A stretch of 64,000 bases of DNA from Apostichopus japonicus (GCF_037975245.1 NC_092582.1:15393077-15457076); one strand, 5' to 3'; positions 24,943 through 37,575 are shown, counted from the first letter of the stretch. Notes: generated by a model from the sequence alone, not told the origin. Translations and numbers: made by a program.

Positions 24943-27036
24943 CAATAGCTCTAGGCATACACTGTATTACCGATCGAAGTTATACCTGCAAGTTCAAAGA
25001 CAACTATGGCGACAGCATAAACCACAAGCTTAAAGTTATATCACAATTATTACAAATAACTTGAGACTTGACTCTAGAAGACATTATTCTATACTGACTA
25101 ACATGACCTTAGATAGAATAGAGTAGAATATGCGTTTATACGTGGCACATTTTATGAATCGCACAATGTGCCAGAATGGAATGGTGGAATGGTCTCATTT
25201 TTAGACGTGCTACCAAACTGGATTTCTTCGTGGGTGAGCGTTGACGTCCATGATCATATAGAAATACATGTGGTGGTACAATGGAAGTCATGTAAGACCG
25301 TCCTATATGCCTTGGATGAGCAGCGTGGGAAACTTGCCTAACGATGTATTATAAGGCCTCTTTATAAATGATGAAAATTGTTGACTTTTGTAGCCAAAAA
25401 TCTAAATGTTCATGAAAGTTATAATTGAAGATGCCATGAATGGCCGACCTGTAAGCTAACATACAAAGGGTAATTTTACGAATAGTGAACAAGTCAATTC
25501 AATAGAGAAATTATATGGAGTATTCTACCACAAACTAATGTGATACTTGCTTCTGTTCGTAACATAATGTGACCTGACACGGATCTAAGGCGCAAATGGA
25601 AGAAGGAAAAATTTATAGTCTTTCCTACGGAATTAACTAAATTCTTATAACTGTGAAATTGTAGGAGTGTGTCAATAAGTCGGTCGTTTATGAATTAAAT
25701 CCATCGGGTTGATTTTCAGTGTATAAAGTTATGATAAAAACCTACATTATAAATAATATTACAATGAATGAGTCGTCAAAGTCTTTGTTTACACTCTTTT
25801 TCTCTCGACCTTTTCCTTTGGAGTACTTTCTTTTCATTAGCATGGGCCATGACTTAGAAATTAGTATGTGACAATATTAGTAACCAGTATTAGAGAGCGC
25901 GACGTGTTGCCCAGTGTCGTGTGAAACGGGCGAAGTCAGGAATCTTTACCGGTCGTGTAAACAGTATATTTTGATAAACCTACCTCACTATATTAGTTAT
26001 CCCGACGTTTCGTTCCCTGTGCAACGTTTTCTATCAAACCTTTTCCTTTCACTCAACCCTTTCCCCTTCCCCAGCCCCACCGTCGGTCTCACTACAAACG
26101 TCTTTAAAAAAAACAACTGCATTTTCCTTTAAGCAGTTGTATTTTTGCTGTCGCGTAAACCTGAACAAATTAAGTGTAAGAAACCCAGTATGATATTAAC
26201 AGTACCGGTTTATAGACATTGTACAGTTATATGCTTGAGGAATCAATTACACATCGGAAAAAGATGACAACCTCTTTTTGCTTCACGGATCTCATGCATG
26301 ATGGAAAATCGTTCATATGCCGCTTTAATATTCTAACACGCTTTCCCCGGGGAACCATCCGATACTGCCAAAAAATTGCATATTGATGACCGCAAATTAG
26401 CTCAGTTACCTATTGTTTGACAATTTGGGAGATAATCTTCCCTACATCTTGGCGAATGTTTTTCTGCAAAGACTTAAAAGGGAAGGTGACTAGGGCGCAG
26501 AAATCCAATTTTCGAAAGATGTTCCGGTTGATCGCCGGCAAATTAGAGAGAGAGGCAACTGAACGCGGGATGTGAACGTCTCGGGTATACAGACAACGTG
26601 ATTAATTGTCGCTAGTAAGTATGGAATATCAGGCGAGAATGTTTAATGTTGCAAACGGTTATAATAATACAGTTAAAAAGTGGCATAAAATAATGATCTT
26701 TTCCACAAAAGTTCGATTTGCATCAAGAAGAAGGCGATTGATCATAAACATAGGGTAAATAATCTTTCCTTTTTTTCTCTTCTCTCTCTCTCTTTTCATT
26801 TCTCTCTTCCCGCCAAATGACCTTCCCTCATGCATAAAATGTATAATTTAAGGTTTCATCATGATGCCAATAGAGCGAGAAGTCACTTAAGGAGAGGGTT
26901 TTCAAAGACAATGAAATAAATATAGTTTAACTGATGAGAAAAGAATGAAATTTGGATTCTTCGGGGAGTTGGTTGAGAGAGATCAGTGTACTGTATTACG
27001 GTATATCTATCTATCTATATAAATATATATATATAA

Positions 27037-27070
<34 letters not shown>

Positions 27071-28282
27071 TAAAGGGAAAAAGTTAGTGTTGCCTGCACC
27101 GTTCTACCAAAACGGCGGGAAAATTTACGAGCACTTTGGAACGGGCGCGTCGCCATTGTAATTGAAGGGTGCACTCCTCTGCTATATTATTGTGATCAGC
27201 TCTGCCGATGAAGTGAAGAAACTGCCGATTCACTCGATAAAACATCCTCCGAAGCGTATCTTAGTTTGTGGGGATTTTTTATGGGGGTGAGGGGGAGGGG
27301 TGACTGTTTTTGTTTAGGGATTATTTGTATTAATTCTAGGCCATCACTTGAGTTCGACGCAAGGGCAGAAAAACATAGTATGTCGTCATGTCGATCAAGT
27401 TACTATGCAAGTAGTTTTGACAGCAAATACGGCGCTATACACAGCTTTTGCTTATTGTGAAGCTATAGCATAAATAGTCGCGGACGTATACGTTAGTAAC
27501 ATACGGTAATAGCCTATACCTATATAGATTAATTCATGTGGTGGTTTGGGCTGCTACATTTCCCCCTTAATCTTTTTCAAAAAGGCAACGAAGAAAAAGT
27601 CGGGCAAAGATATAGTTTCTAACCAAAATTCACGGTAGGATACCGATACATTTCGATATAGGCTATAGGCCTATGCATCAAGTGAAATTAGATTTTCATT
27701 ACAGTTTCCAGGAGGTTGAAAAAAAAATTATGTTATGACATTTGAACCAATATATACCTATAAATTTATAAAGCATGCCAACAATTTTGGACAATAAACT
27801 ATTCTATAAATTGCCTGTCGAATAATTAAGTTCGGCATAATTATTTTAAACAAAGATATGATTGGCCGCATAATTGAGCGTATATCCATGGTGGTTGAAT
27901 GTTTAAACTGCGAACGCGTTTGATGGACTTGCGTATATAGAGATAACATATATATTATGTAGGTTTATTATAGTTTCTTTCAGACAGGGACGTAACATAC
28001 CTAGGCTATATCACGCTGTTCTAAGATGATACAACAAAGGAAGCAGGACTCTTAATGAAACTATATCAGTAAATACAATTTACCAACAAACTTATATTCA
28101 TGTTGAATATGTGATGTATAAGCCGCCCCTGCATGGTGTAGGACTTGTTGCTAAAAACCTATAGTATATAACACTCTCCCCACTAAAACGAAATCGTAAC
28201 GGGTAAACGATAACTGCGAATGCACGGAATCATATGGTCATAACAATGGCGGATTAATGTGTATCTTTCTTCTGGACAAATG
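24943..28282. other. Intergenic; includes a non-repetitive candidate regulatory stretch
   Basis: No exon recognised. The stretch 26270-26660 lacks simple repeats and contains a dyad GGGAGATAATCTTCCC near 26427, an ATTGTTTGACAAT palindrome-like site near 26414 and GTGATTAATTG near 26599. It is a plausible regulatory element for a nearby developmental gene, by inference only. A (TA)n array at 27007-27072 is followed by a CCGTT/AACGG hairpin near 27100. Confidence 0.35.
27007..27072. repeat. (TA)n microsatellite
   Basis: TA units preceded by a short (ATCT)n run (27003-27018). Confidence 0.9.
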
Positions 28283-28353
28283 ATTGTCCAGATAATTGTC
28301 CAGATAATTGTCCAGATAATTGTCCAAATAATTGTCCAAATAATTGACAGATA
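28283..28353 (+). repeat. 12-bp tandem repeat, about six copies
   Basis: Units of ATTGTCCAGATA (three copies), ATTGTCCAAATA (two copies) and a shortened ATTGACAGATA follow one another without spacers. Immediately upstream, TGGACAAATGATTGTCCA forms an imperfect dyad with the first unit. Confidence 0.9.
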
Positions 28354-28630
28354 ATTTACTTCTCAGTGAATTTATAAAATAACTTCAAATAATTTTCAAT
28401 AAAACGCACAATTTCTTAAAACCAATTGTGCCAAGGCTAGTAACTGCTCTTAGCGTTCAACTATATCGCTGGATTCTGGTTCATGTATGTATCGATCGAT
28501 ATAAATATAGGATGTATATAGCTGACATAAACCTTCAGATCTTGTGGTATACAGTGGCATAGCGAGTACCGGTGTTTTGTACTTATATACTCACTTCACA
28601 TCATACATTTGTACTCCGGGTACACACAGG

Positions 28631-30288
28631 CAGTGGCGTCGCCAAGGGGGACGGGGGCCAGGGGGGGCACGTGCCCCCCTGGAAAACCCAGTGCCCCCCC
28701 CCGAGTGCCCCCCCATCTGAGATTTGGGTTGGTCAAAAAATATATATATATTTTGTTATATTCAACTCCCATCATTTGAGTTGGTTTTTCATAAGGACAA
28801 AGAAGCACAGTAATTCGTATTTTCTTCAAATGAGCTGCGAAAAAATGAAAAAGGTTTATCCTTGAACGTCGGGTATCGAAGTCGTGACCTGCGCCATCAC
28901 AACAGGTGTCGATATTTACATTGAATGTGTCAGTGCTCACGCCATACCAGCGGATATACACATCCGCTTCGCGAGCTACATGACTGTGAGAAGGGAGGGT
29001 ACTGCGGTATGTTGCCTTGGTCTGAGGTTGACAGGTTAGGAGCTGACGAAATGTGAGAATGTGAGGGTCCGCAGGCACCATACTTGCCTATATTTGTGGA
29101 CCCATATATTAACCCTGTTGTGTAGGGGGTGCAGAGGTCATTTGAGGTTAGATGCTTGTAGGAACAAATGGCGAATGTTCACACCTGCATACTGAGCCAT
29201 ACTCGATGTGTGATCAAACTTTGGATTGCATGGTGAGATCCCTGATAGGAGCCAATAACGATGCTGGAACCTGTTACATCTTAACAGATAATGGGCGAAA
29301 ACGAGAAAGACAAGAAAGGAGTCGGGGGTCATGCACACATTAATTCAACAAATGTAGGTTCTATTGATATAGGGTTAGGCATAATATCGACAGCATGTGG
29401 TTCATATCCTCTGCAAAATTCTGCCCCTTGTTAAAATCATTACCTCAAAAATAGCAATTTCTGGAGATATCTTCAGATCGAATTTAGCATCAAATGTGGC
29501 AGCATTTTGCATCTAGCCCATCCTCCGTATGCGAAAATTTTCCAAAGTTGAGGGGGCAAATGCATGATAAGCCCCCCCCCCCAATATTTACCAAGGCTCC
29601 GAAACGTGCATCTGCCCATTTTTCAATGCATACTTGTCGATCTGTCCGATGCACACGTATACTATATAGGTGTAATAATTTTAGTAAATGCTGGGGGACC
29701 CTCGGCCCGTCCCCTGGCTATAGACCACATTGTCACCCCAACCGCGTCTTCACGCTCCGTGAAAAGTGGAAGCAGTGAGTGTGAGTACCGGTAAGCGCAA
29801 CACAACTTCGTCTCAGGCCAATGACTTGCTTCATTTCAGCCAGTTCTCCAACATCCCCTTACTACACTCAAAAACGTCTTTGCGAGTACACTACGAGTAA
29901 TAGCTACTCTCTTAAAGCACCATCGAATATACAAATTACAATGTTTTTACAGACTTTTACGTGCAATCTGAGAAATTGCAGGCTAGAGACCCATATTTTA
30001 GAGCTAGGTATTCGCAGCATAAAACACTCGGGAAGTGCCGTTTCCGGCCATCTGGGGGTTTGAAAAACCCAAAAATTTCTTGTACGCTCCGCGCCAACCG
30101 ATGGTGGCGCTCCGCTTAGATAGTCTCTACACATTAGCCCCCCCCGTTCTGCCGCGCCTGGAGGGGGCACCCCCTCCCCTTAGACCCCTCCCCCAGGACG
30201 GCGATCCGTATCCACCTAAGTGCCCCCCCATCAAATGCTGGTGCCCCCCCTGTGCCCCCCCAGACTGAAAAGTCTGGTGACGCCACTG
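28631..30288. mobile_element. Non-autonomous hAT-type DNA transposon, 1.66 kb, with 8-bp TSD
   Basis: The left end reads CAGTGGCGTCGCCA and the right end, read inward on the other strand, CAGTGGCGTCACCA, so 13 of 14 terminal bases match. The same octamer CACACAGG flanks both sides (28623-28630 and 30289-30296). Terminal inverted repeats starting CAGTGGCG with an 8-bp duplication are hallmarks of the hAT superfamily. Subterminal DNA on both sides is rich in GTGCCCCCC motifs. I find no transposase (no recognisable BED finger or hATC dimerisation region), so it would need a helper. The sharp duplication suggests a fairly recent insertion. The internal part contains unrelated-looking DNA that may have been captured. 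Confidence 0.85.
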
Positions 30289-30579
30289 CACACAGGGACA
30301 TTTTGAAATTCTAGTATATAGATATACTAGTACAAGACTATATTTAAGTATAATATAGTTCATGCGCTAAGAGAATTTCTACTTGTAATCGTACTCATGC
30401 CGATGTATACACTTAATAATACTAATCTGATGTGCGAAGTTCGTACTTGCGTTAGGCGCTGTGTACGAGTATACTGACGCTCTTACCAAGAGAAGTGTAT
30501 GTACTTGCCCTCTTACTCTTGTTGTTTTGTACACATAGTGCAAATTTTCCTCGGAGTTTGTTGCATATTTACAGTAGAT

Positions 30580-30617
30580 ATACCGGTGCTGTGGCCCGGT
30601 ATACCGGTGCTGTGGCC
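30580..30617 (+). repeat. 21-bp direct repeat, two copies
   Basis: ATACCGGTGCTGTGGCC occurs at 30580-30596 and again at 30601-30617 with a four-base spacer. Each copy has an ACCGGT palindrome. No function is evident. Confidence 0.8.
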
Positions 30618-31520
30618 GAGCATATCAATTCCTTTCTTTCTAAAATGCACACTAAACATTCTTCAAAATAGCCCTCTTACTGACCAACGCGTATGACTCA
30701 TCACCTTGACCGAAAATCCTGTGGCTCTGTGCGGACAAGTTGTTTGGACTATTCCATTCATCAGGGGGGTCTTAAACGGTGTTTCTATAATTATAGGATT
30801 GCATTAGATAAATTAATTGGTACTTATTTGCTTCAATATTTATGATGCATATTCCACGGTCATTTTCTTTGAAATAATATTAAGTTCAATAAAATATGAC
30901 GTTTTGAAAGCGAAACTCGGCTGTGGCGATGTAGGTGAACACTGTGCATTGCGTAGCTGTACCCTATTGCAGAGTACAGGATACACATATTACGTAACGG
31001 CGTGCCCACCGAAGAAAGCGAAACTTGTATTTTTCTTAGAAGACATTCGATTGGATTGTACTTGGTCCGATTGAAGATAGTGACCAATGAAAATGAATTT
31101 AACATCAATGTAAAGTTAAGAAAAAATCCTTTTCAAAACCGTTTGAACTAAATTTGTCAATGAATATTCAAGAGGATGGTTACGCAAACAAAGTACGGCT
31201 ATCAAATGGTGATTTTCTTCAGTATTTACTGTGTGTTTTCAATGAGGGTTTTGAGTTCGATATTTATTAACCTTGCATCGTAAATCACCGAAGTCCGGTG
31301 GAATTTTGAACTGTATTGTTAAGAAAATAACAGAACTTTAGAGACAACACATTTCTCTGTTTATAGCCGTTTGAACTAAGTTTTTTCGGTATTAACTTTT
31401 CACGCTATGGCTGTAGGAAAATGGTCTATGTGGTAAAGTCATAGGCCTAAAACTGCGGCGGTCGAACTCAGTTCGCGTGCTGCACAAGGAATGGCGCTAA
31501 GGAATTGATATGTGGATAAA
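30618..31520. other. Intergenic; no gene seen
   Basis: AT-rich unique-looking DNA. Open frames on both strands at about 30817-31108 overlap one another and show no domain features, so neither is called. Confidence 0.4.
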
Positions 31521-31766
31521 GGCCGGGTGGCAATGGAAGCAATGAGGCTTAGCAATCGGGAGGTTCCGGGTTCGATCCCCGGCCTGGTCATAGTAAGGTA
31601 GGTTTTCAATTCAAGAGCAATCTACGGTTCCCATCTGAAATAACTTTACAAATTGAAAAGATTGCGAATTTGAGTTAAAAATGTTGAATTGGAAGTCATT
31701 GTTAATATTATTATTATTATTGTTATTATTATAATAATAATTATTATTATTATTGTTATTATTATA

Positions 31767-31813
<47 letters not shown>

Positions 31814-31880
31814 GATATACTTCTTTGTCAGCATATTAATGCTATGGCATTCTGGTTACTTGGAACAAGGCCTTAAATAA
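31521..31880 (+). mobile_element. tRNA-derived SINE with (TTA)n tract
   Basis: The head (31521-31590) folds partly like a tRNA. A 7-bp acceptor-type stem pairs GGCCGGG with CCTGGTC, and a perfect 5-bp T-stem pairs CCGGG with CCCGG around TTCGATC, giving a B-box GGTTCGATCCC. The D and anticodon arms are degenerate, so this is not a working tRNA gene. Behind the head come about 115 bases of unrelated body, then a (TTA)n tract (31709-31812), then a segment ending GGAACAAGGCCTTAAATAAAC that may be body or tail. The order of tRNA head, body and simple-repeat tail is the standard SINE layout. Confidence 0.6.
31709..31812. repeat. (TTA)n microsatellite
   Basis: Trinucleotide ATT/TTA array with occasional TTG and ATAATAATA inversions, giving poly-Ile translations that are not coding. 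Confidence 0.95.
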
Positions 31881-31881
31881 A

Positions 31882-33286
31882 CACGAACACGAGGTATCCA
31901 AGTCCGATTCTTTCTCTACATTTGGCTCCTATCCTGGAGGATACAACAAAGTTCTTCTACGTCCGGCGCCATTTTGACTTCTTCTTTAATCATAATATAC
32001 ATACATGTACCTCATTATATTACAAACTATTTCTTATACATATTCTTAACTTTAGCAACTCTACCAACAAAAATCCTTATTTCTTATTCCACTTTCCCCT
32101 TTGTGTCTTCTTCTTGTTCATCTTCATCTTCTTCATCTCCTCTCTCTCATCTTCTTTTTTGTCTGGCGCTGCCGGCCAATGTATTCACATTTTTCAATTG
32201 AACTTATAGTCCACGTTACATCAAGGTAATGGGGATTCTCATCTCATATTTGCCAAAGTTTCATCAGATGAGTTTATCAAAGACCAAACTGCTTAAGGCC
32301 TTCGACTTCAAGAATCCGTACCTGGTCTTTTTTTTCTCTCTCTCTGATGCGAAAAAAAGAACGGCAAAATCGATTTTAATTTCGAAAGGTTTTGCAAATC
32401 GGAAATAGAACTGATAGCGGTCGCTAACAGGATGTTTAACCACCTGCCGAAAAAGATGAGGCTTGCCAAAGAAAGTCTTTTAAATGCTCTGTTTGTAGCA
32501 TCAGCGTCTGCAGTGATAACTCACTTAAAGCTGCATTCCATCTAACCGATCCTTCTAACCGAAGAAAAACACACATATTCTCATGATTCTTACGTCATAT
32601 CGATGACGTCATCAAAAGTAGTTGGGAAGGGGTCTGGGGTTCGGGCTGTGCAGCACTTAATTCCATATGTAATGCATAATTTTCCATTCTGTTGTTCCCT
32701 GAAAAAAAAATGGTTGTTTTCTTGGGTTAATTTTGTCGTTTTTTGGTATTCAATCTTTTTACCTCGTCATTGCAATGCGCACGCGCTATTCGATGACGTC
32801 ATCGGTAAAGGTAAAGTGTCAAACTCATTTAAGATCTACTCAGTGATTGGTATCGAAATATTTGGTCATTTTCCAATTACTCTTTGATTGAAAAAAAAAA
32901 AAACGCTTTTCATGACATAAGCACATGTTCTACACTCAGCCAGGTAACTGACATAAAAAGATGGCGAAGTTGCTATGGTAATAGATGCAGACCACCGTAT
33001 TAAAGTATGTAGCAAATTTGTAAACGAACAAAAGACATCTTACAAATATTTCCCTTGTCCCTTCAAACTCTGAATCCTTCTTGTATACTGTTGGTGATTG
33101 GTTATAGTAAGGGTGATGATCATAGACCTCTTGAATTTGTTTGTTCTGTGATTCAATGACTTGTAGATCGCCGATAACTTCAAACTTACCAGATGGTAAC
33201 CAATATCATATAGAGATATTCATTGGTCGATACGTGATCGTACAGTCACGCTCAATTTGGAAGAGGGAACCATATGCCTATTTGCA
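31882..33286. other. Intergenic; two palindromic CRE sites
   Basis: No exon recognised. A pyrimidine-rich strand fills 32080-32160. Two identical 12-bp palindromes GATGACGTCATC centred at about 32608 and 32798 frame a 190-bp segment. An open frame between them lacks domain features. Confidence 0.4.
32604..32801. promoter_or_regulatory. Pair of perfect CRE/ATF palindromes 190 bp apart
   Basis: TGACGTCA, the full cAMP-response element bound by CREB/ATF-type bZIP proteins, occurs at 32604-32611 and 32794-32801. Both sit inside the longer palindrome GATGACGTCATC. They may be regulatory sites or the ends of a small foldback element, since palindromic ends would behave as terminal inverted repeats. 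No gene lies near. Confidence 0.35.
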
Positions 33287-33597
33287 TTCGTTCGTTCGTT
33301 CGTTCGTTCGTTCGTTCGTTCGTTCGTTCGTTCGTTCGTTCGTTCGTTCGTTCGTTCGTTCGTTCGTTCGTTCGTTCGTTCGTTCGTTCGTTCGTTCGTT
33401 CGTTCGTTCGTTCGTTCGTTCGTTCGTTCGTTCGTTCGTTCGTTCGTTCGTTCGTTCGTTCGTTCGTTCGTTCGTTCGTTCGTTCGTTCGTTCGTTCGTT
33501 CGTTCGTTCGTTCGTTCGTTCGTCCGTTCGTCAGTCCGTTCGTCCGTCCGTCCGTCCGTCCGTCCGTTCGTTCGTTCGTTCGTTTATTCATTCATTT
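33287..33597. repeat. (TTCG)n tetranucleotide array
   Basis: About 60 almost perfect TTCG units, becoming TCCG (33520-33565) and then TTCA at the right end. All frames read open as Phe-Val-Arg-Ser or Thr-Asn-Glu-Arg repeats on the two strands, a by-product of the 4-bp unit. CpG occurs every fourth base, making this a dense CpG tract in an AT-rich region. Confidence 0.97.
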
Positions 33598-33944
33598 CTC
33601 TGCCGACATAGAAGCAACTTACTCGATTAGAAGGATATTACGGGATCACACCGGGTCTTCCGATTTAATAAAAAGTATGTTTTAAGAAAAAAGGGAAGAT
33701 ATACCTAAACTAAGTTTGCATCCATTACGACATCAGAGATATGAATATGCATTACTTCAGCTGAACCCAAACATTTACTGAAATTTATACAAAACACCGG
33801 ACATACAGGGCTAAAGATTTTGGAATTATCGTATCACACAACCAGTATGATAAGTTTGTTTATCGCAACGGAGAGAACAGCAATGTATGCACAGATACAA
33901 CTGTGGAAAGGAAAAATAACCCCGAGTATTATCTTATACTGATA

Positions 33945-33945
<1 letters not shown>

Positions 33946-34012
<67 letters not shown>
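33946..34012. repeat. (TA)n microsatellite
   Basis: Pure TA units, about 33 copies. Confidence 0.95.
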
Positions 34013-34014
<2 letters not shown>

Positions 34015-34095
34015 TCGTGATGCACAATTCCCCTCAAGAGGCATGATATATCCACCCTATTGGGACAGTTCTATATTGCGAATACCTCTTAAACT

Positions 34096-34215
34096 GTCCT
34101 TCCATATCATGCTTCAAAGCACTCGTATTGATAGTATTAACAGTTCCTAACCTTTATCTGATATAAAACATGATGTTCGTACTGACAATACTAGTGCTTT
34201 GAAGCAGCGGGACAT
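34096..34215. mobile_element. Dispersed inverted-repeat element, copy B
   Basis: Same organisation as the copy at 23381-23515: begins TCCATATCATGCTTCAAAGC, has CAGTTCCTAACCTTTATC in the middle and ends AGTGCTTTGAAGCAGCGGGA. The inner ends CTTCAAAGCACT and AGTGCTTTGAAG are a perfect 12-bp inverted pair here. No protein is encoded, consistent with a MITE-like or foldback element. Confidence 0.6.
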
Positions 34216-36841
34216 GACAGTACAGTACTGGGTGGGCATGGTATATCTTGGGAGATATGCTTGTAGTTTTAAAAGTCTTGTTTCTGGGCTGGAGGAGGGG
34301 GGTGGGGTTATCTTATCTTAAAAATAGTACCACTACATGCTGGAAACATATTACTTTCTACTTGTCTCTGTTTACACATTTTACCACCGACGGTAGAGTT
34401 CTTTGTCAAAATCGTGTTTTTGATTTTAGTGACAGAAAACTGTCGATAGAACATATTAAACCAAATAATGAAACAGACATAAAGAGAAACAGCACCCAGA
34501 AAGCAGTTCATCTGTTCATATGATTTCAACATCCGAACAAGAAAAGAAAGCAAAGCAAAAGAACAGAAAAGAACAGAACAGAAAAAATATATATATATAT
34601 ATCTTCCATCATTTTATTGAGCATTTCTCAAAACTTATTCACAATCGATCGTATCACAGAAGGTACGTTAGATTACCAAAGCAGCAAAACAACACAAAAC
34701 AAAACAAAGAAGTCAGAAGACTTTTGTGACAAACTTTAATAACAAAAAATTGTTCTTCACAAAAAAAAAAAAAAATGGTACAATAGCTGAAGTGGTTTTT
34801 AATGATGTAAACCTGATATGGATAGCCAGATTTATCTAGGAAGATTTTTTTTTTGTCAAACTGTGGGAGAAACGTATTAAGTGACTGAAAAATTCGTTGC
34901 AAATTGGGGAAAACATGTTAAGAACCTATTTAAAAAAAATATATAATTAGACCTATACGTGTAATAAATGATATGAAATATGAGAAATTTCCTATAGGCG
35001 AATCATTGTCTTTCTCGCAGAAAGAGAATTGCTTGCCAATAAGAACCATTTCATCAACGTGTAAAAAGTTAGATTTTAATCAAAACTAAACTCCCCCAAA
35101 AAAAGGGAGTTAACTTTTCTTCATGCTTGAATCCGCAGACGATGTACACGACAAGGGATGTGGTTTTGCTAAGATATAAAATATATATATATATATATTG
35201 AAAAAAGTGACCTTTATTGGTCCCAAAGTGCAATGAATAAAGTAAAACGAAAAAATAAACAAATATAAATAAATAAAAAAGTAAATGAAAAAAAAAACTT
35301 GCAAGACTTGTTTTTAACCCATACAATTGCTTTAATAGAATAAGTAGCTGAAATACAAAAATCCCTCAGTCGTTAGATCGATAGCCATTCCACGCGGGAA
35401 ACAAGCGCGCAATTACCCAACTTGTTCGCACCGTTGAGTCGCGCAATTTCCGCATCAACCTTCTACTTCGCGCCTCGATCGTTCGTCAACGTACTCACAA
35501 CGATTTACTCATTTTCCTTCATTTTTTTTTTTTTTATCTTTGCTCTCTTTTGTCTTTTAAATATACAATCTAATAGAATATTAGTTAATTTTTTTTAACG
35601 TTTAATTGTCTTATATATTTTAACTTTTCCTTTTCTTTTTCTTATCTCTGCTCTATGTTTAATTCCCTTCTTTCGTTTCCCTTTATTTTATAATTGAAAA
35701 AAAAAAAAAGAATTGTCGAAACATGTTTCTAAGTCCCTTGCCTACTGTCGAATAGTCTTTGCACCAGTTGTTTTGTCATTGCAAATTTTTAGTTTTCCAC
35801 ATTACGCTCAGGCGAATGAATACTTGACGAATTTAACGCTTTAATACACGGGTGCACCCTGCCAAGCGGGTGGCAGGTGATTCCGCGAAAATAAGGGAAA
35901 TGAGATAATGCGTGGTAACCACAAAACATAGACGGAAATATTTAAGTTTGTCGACTTGCTTACCCTCCGGCGCGTATTCGGGTCGTACAGCAAAATCACA
36001 AAATTAATGTTTTGTGTTATTTTGATAGTTTTCCTTTCTTGACTGAGGACAGACTTTTCCTTGTTATTCTGAGGGGTCCCTAATGGTGAATTCTTTGAAG
36101 CATTATGCCAAAAAACTGATGAACGAAGCAACTGACAACGGTGAAAGTAAAAAGATTTCATTCAATTTATAAGAGAGTGCGTAGCAAAAAAGAAAGATAA
36201 AAGAAAAAGGAAAAGACAAAAAACCTTTGACATAACTTGATATGTATATATGAGAGGAGTTTAAGAGGAGATGAAACATCGTAGAGAATAGTGAGCATGG
36301 ATAAAAGTTATGTGGTACCAGCTGATCAGACTGGTTACGCGAATCACAAACCGTGTCAGGTCCGAACTTATATCCTATGTCAAAATGACCCTATAGAGGC
36401 CCTATAGGGGCGACTTAACGTAGTTAGTGTAGCCTACATGGAGGGAACGAATGGGAATGGAGAGGAAAAGGATGAGGGGGAGGGGAAGGTGGGGGTGGGA
36501 GGAGGAGTGGGTGGTAGATTGCTCCCTCCAATAGATTGGAAGATTAATATCTAGACAGTAGAAACTAAATCAATTTTGATATGTTGCCGACCGTGAAAAC
36601 CTAATACTATATCAATCCAAAATGCAGTTAGTTCTTCATTTATCATATGAGGCTCACTAACCAAAACGGCTGGATTAGTCAGTCTAGCACAACGACTGCT
36701 CTAGGTTATCTCCGGCTCTAAAAGGACATAAAAGTCAATAGAGAAATGCAGACATTTATTACCTCACAATATAACAGGTTTAGAGTCTTCTTTATTATCA
36801 GTTTGTCAATAAGAATAACTAAATGGTGTCTGCATGTCATA

Positions 36842-36842
<1 letters not shown>
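34216..36842. other. Intergenic; no gene seen
   Basis: AT-rich DNA. A possible LINE 3' end (GGGACCAATAAAGGTC on the minus strand) lies at about 35205-35225, next to a short TA array (35180-35198). A quadruplex-type G cluster is at 36476-36508. Pyrimidine-rich DNA fills 35600-35700. Confidence 0.4.

Positions 36843-36906
<64 letters not shown>
36843..36906. repeat. (TA)n microsatellite
   Basis: Pure TA units, about 31 copies. Confidence 0.95.
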
Positions 36907-36908
<2 letters not shown>

Positions 36909-37573
36909 CGATTATCGTCTGCATGTTTGACGATAAAAGAACAGCATTTTACATGGCTGTGTTATTTAGAATTTTATAAAACGATGGATTATAATATATT
37001 AGCAAAGTTAGGCCATGGACTGATGAGACCATAATGTTATCATCATGTAACCTTAAAGGAGCAGTCCAGACCGCATTAAAGGTAAATATAATGAAAAGTG
37101 AACGGAATGTAGAAACATTACTCGCACTCACATTTTCAAATGACATTTATTTATTAATGAATTCATCCTATAAGAAACTAAGACGACAATCTGAATGGTC
37201 TATCCATCCATCCATTCATGAATCTGCGATATTCAACAATCTGTTTATCTCTCTCATGATCTATATCTGTAATTTGTTCTGTCTGTCTGTCTATCTGTCT
37301 GTCTACATGTCCAACTGTCCTCGGCAATATGCATACAGTTCTGCAACAGGCTATACATCAATGAGTTGTTCATGTATATACTTTTGTTATAAGCAAGCTT
37401 TATGGCCGCTTTCTTTCCAACCAGGCTATATCTTTCCTTTTCTTTTTAAATGAAATTACTTTTAATGAGACTACCATTTTGGTTACCTATCACCGATATT
37501 TATGTTCGTGGAAAATATTCTTTCGAGGGAGACTGAACGAACCTTTTCAGTGTCAAAAGTTTGTATTTGTATT

Positions 37574-37575
<2 letters not shown>

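Noticed and set aside
28261-28360. CRISPR-like array
   Set aside because: The 12-bp units have no spacers and the context is animal DNA; it is a simple minisatellite.
28870-29000. tRNA-like A and B boxes on the minus strand inside the large hAT element
   Set aside because: The A-box-like TGGCGTGAGC lacks the required A, and the B-box-like CTTCGATACCC has mismatches; spacing is also poor.
28596-29081. Minus-strand frame of about 160 codons at the left part of the large hAT element
   Set aside because: It crosses the element end and a C/G-rich subterminal region and shows no transposase motif.
31521-31590. Functional tRNA gene
   Set aside because: Acceptor and T stems pair but the D and anticodon arms do not form, and a SINE-like body and repeat tract follow.
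32254-32275. Minus-strand CTGATGAAAC as a hammerhead core
   Set aside because: CTGATGA and GAAAC overlap, so there is no room for stem II.
33141-33685. Long open frames of Phe-Val-Arg-Ser and Thr-Asn-Glu-Arg repeats
   Set aside because: All are translations of the (TTCG)n array on both strands; a 4-bp unit without stop codons stays open in every frame.
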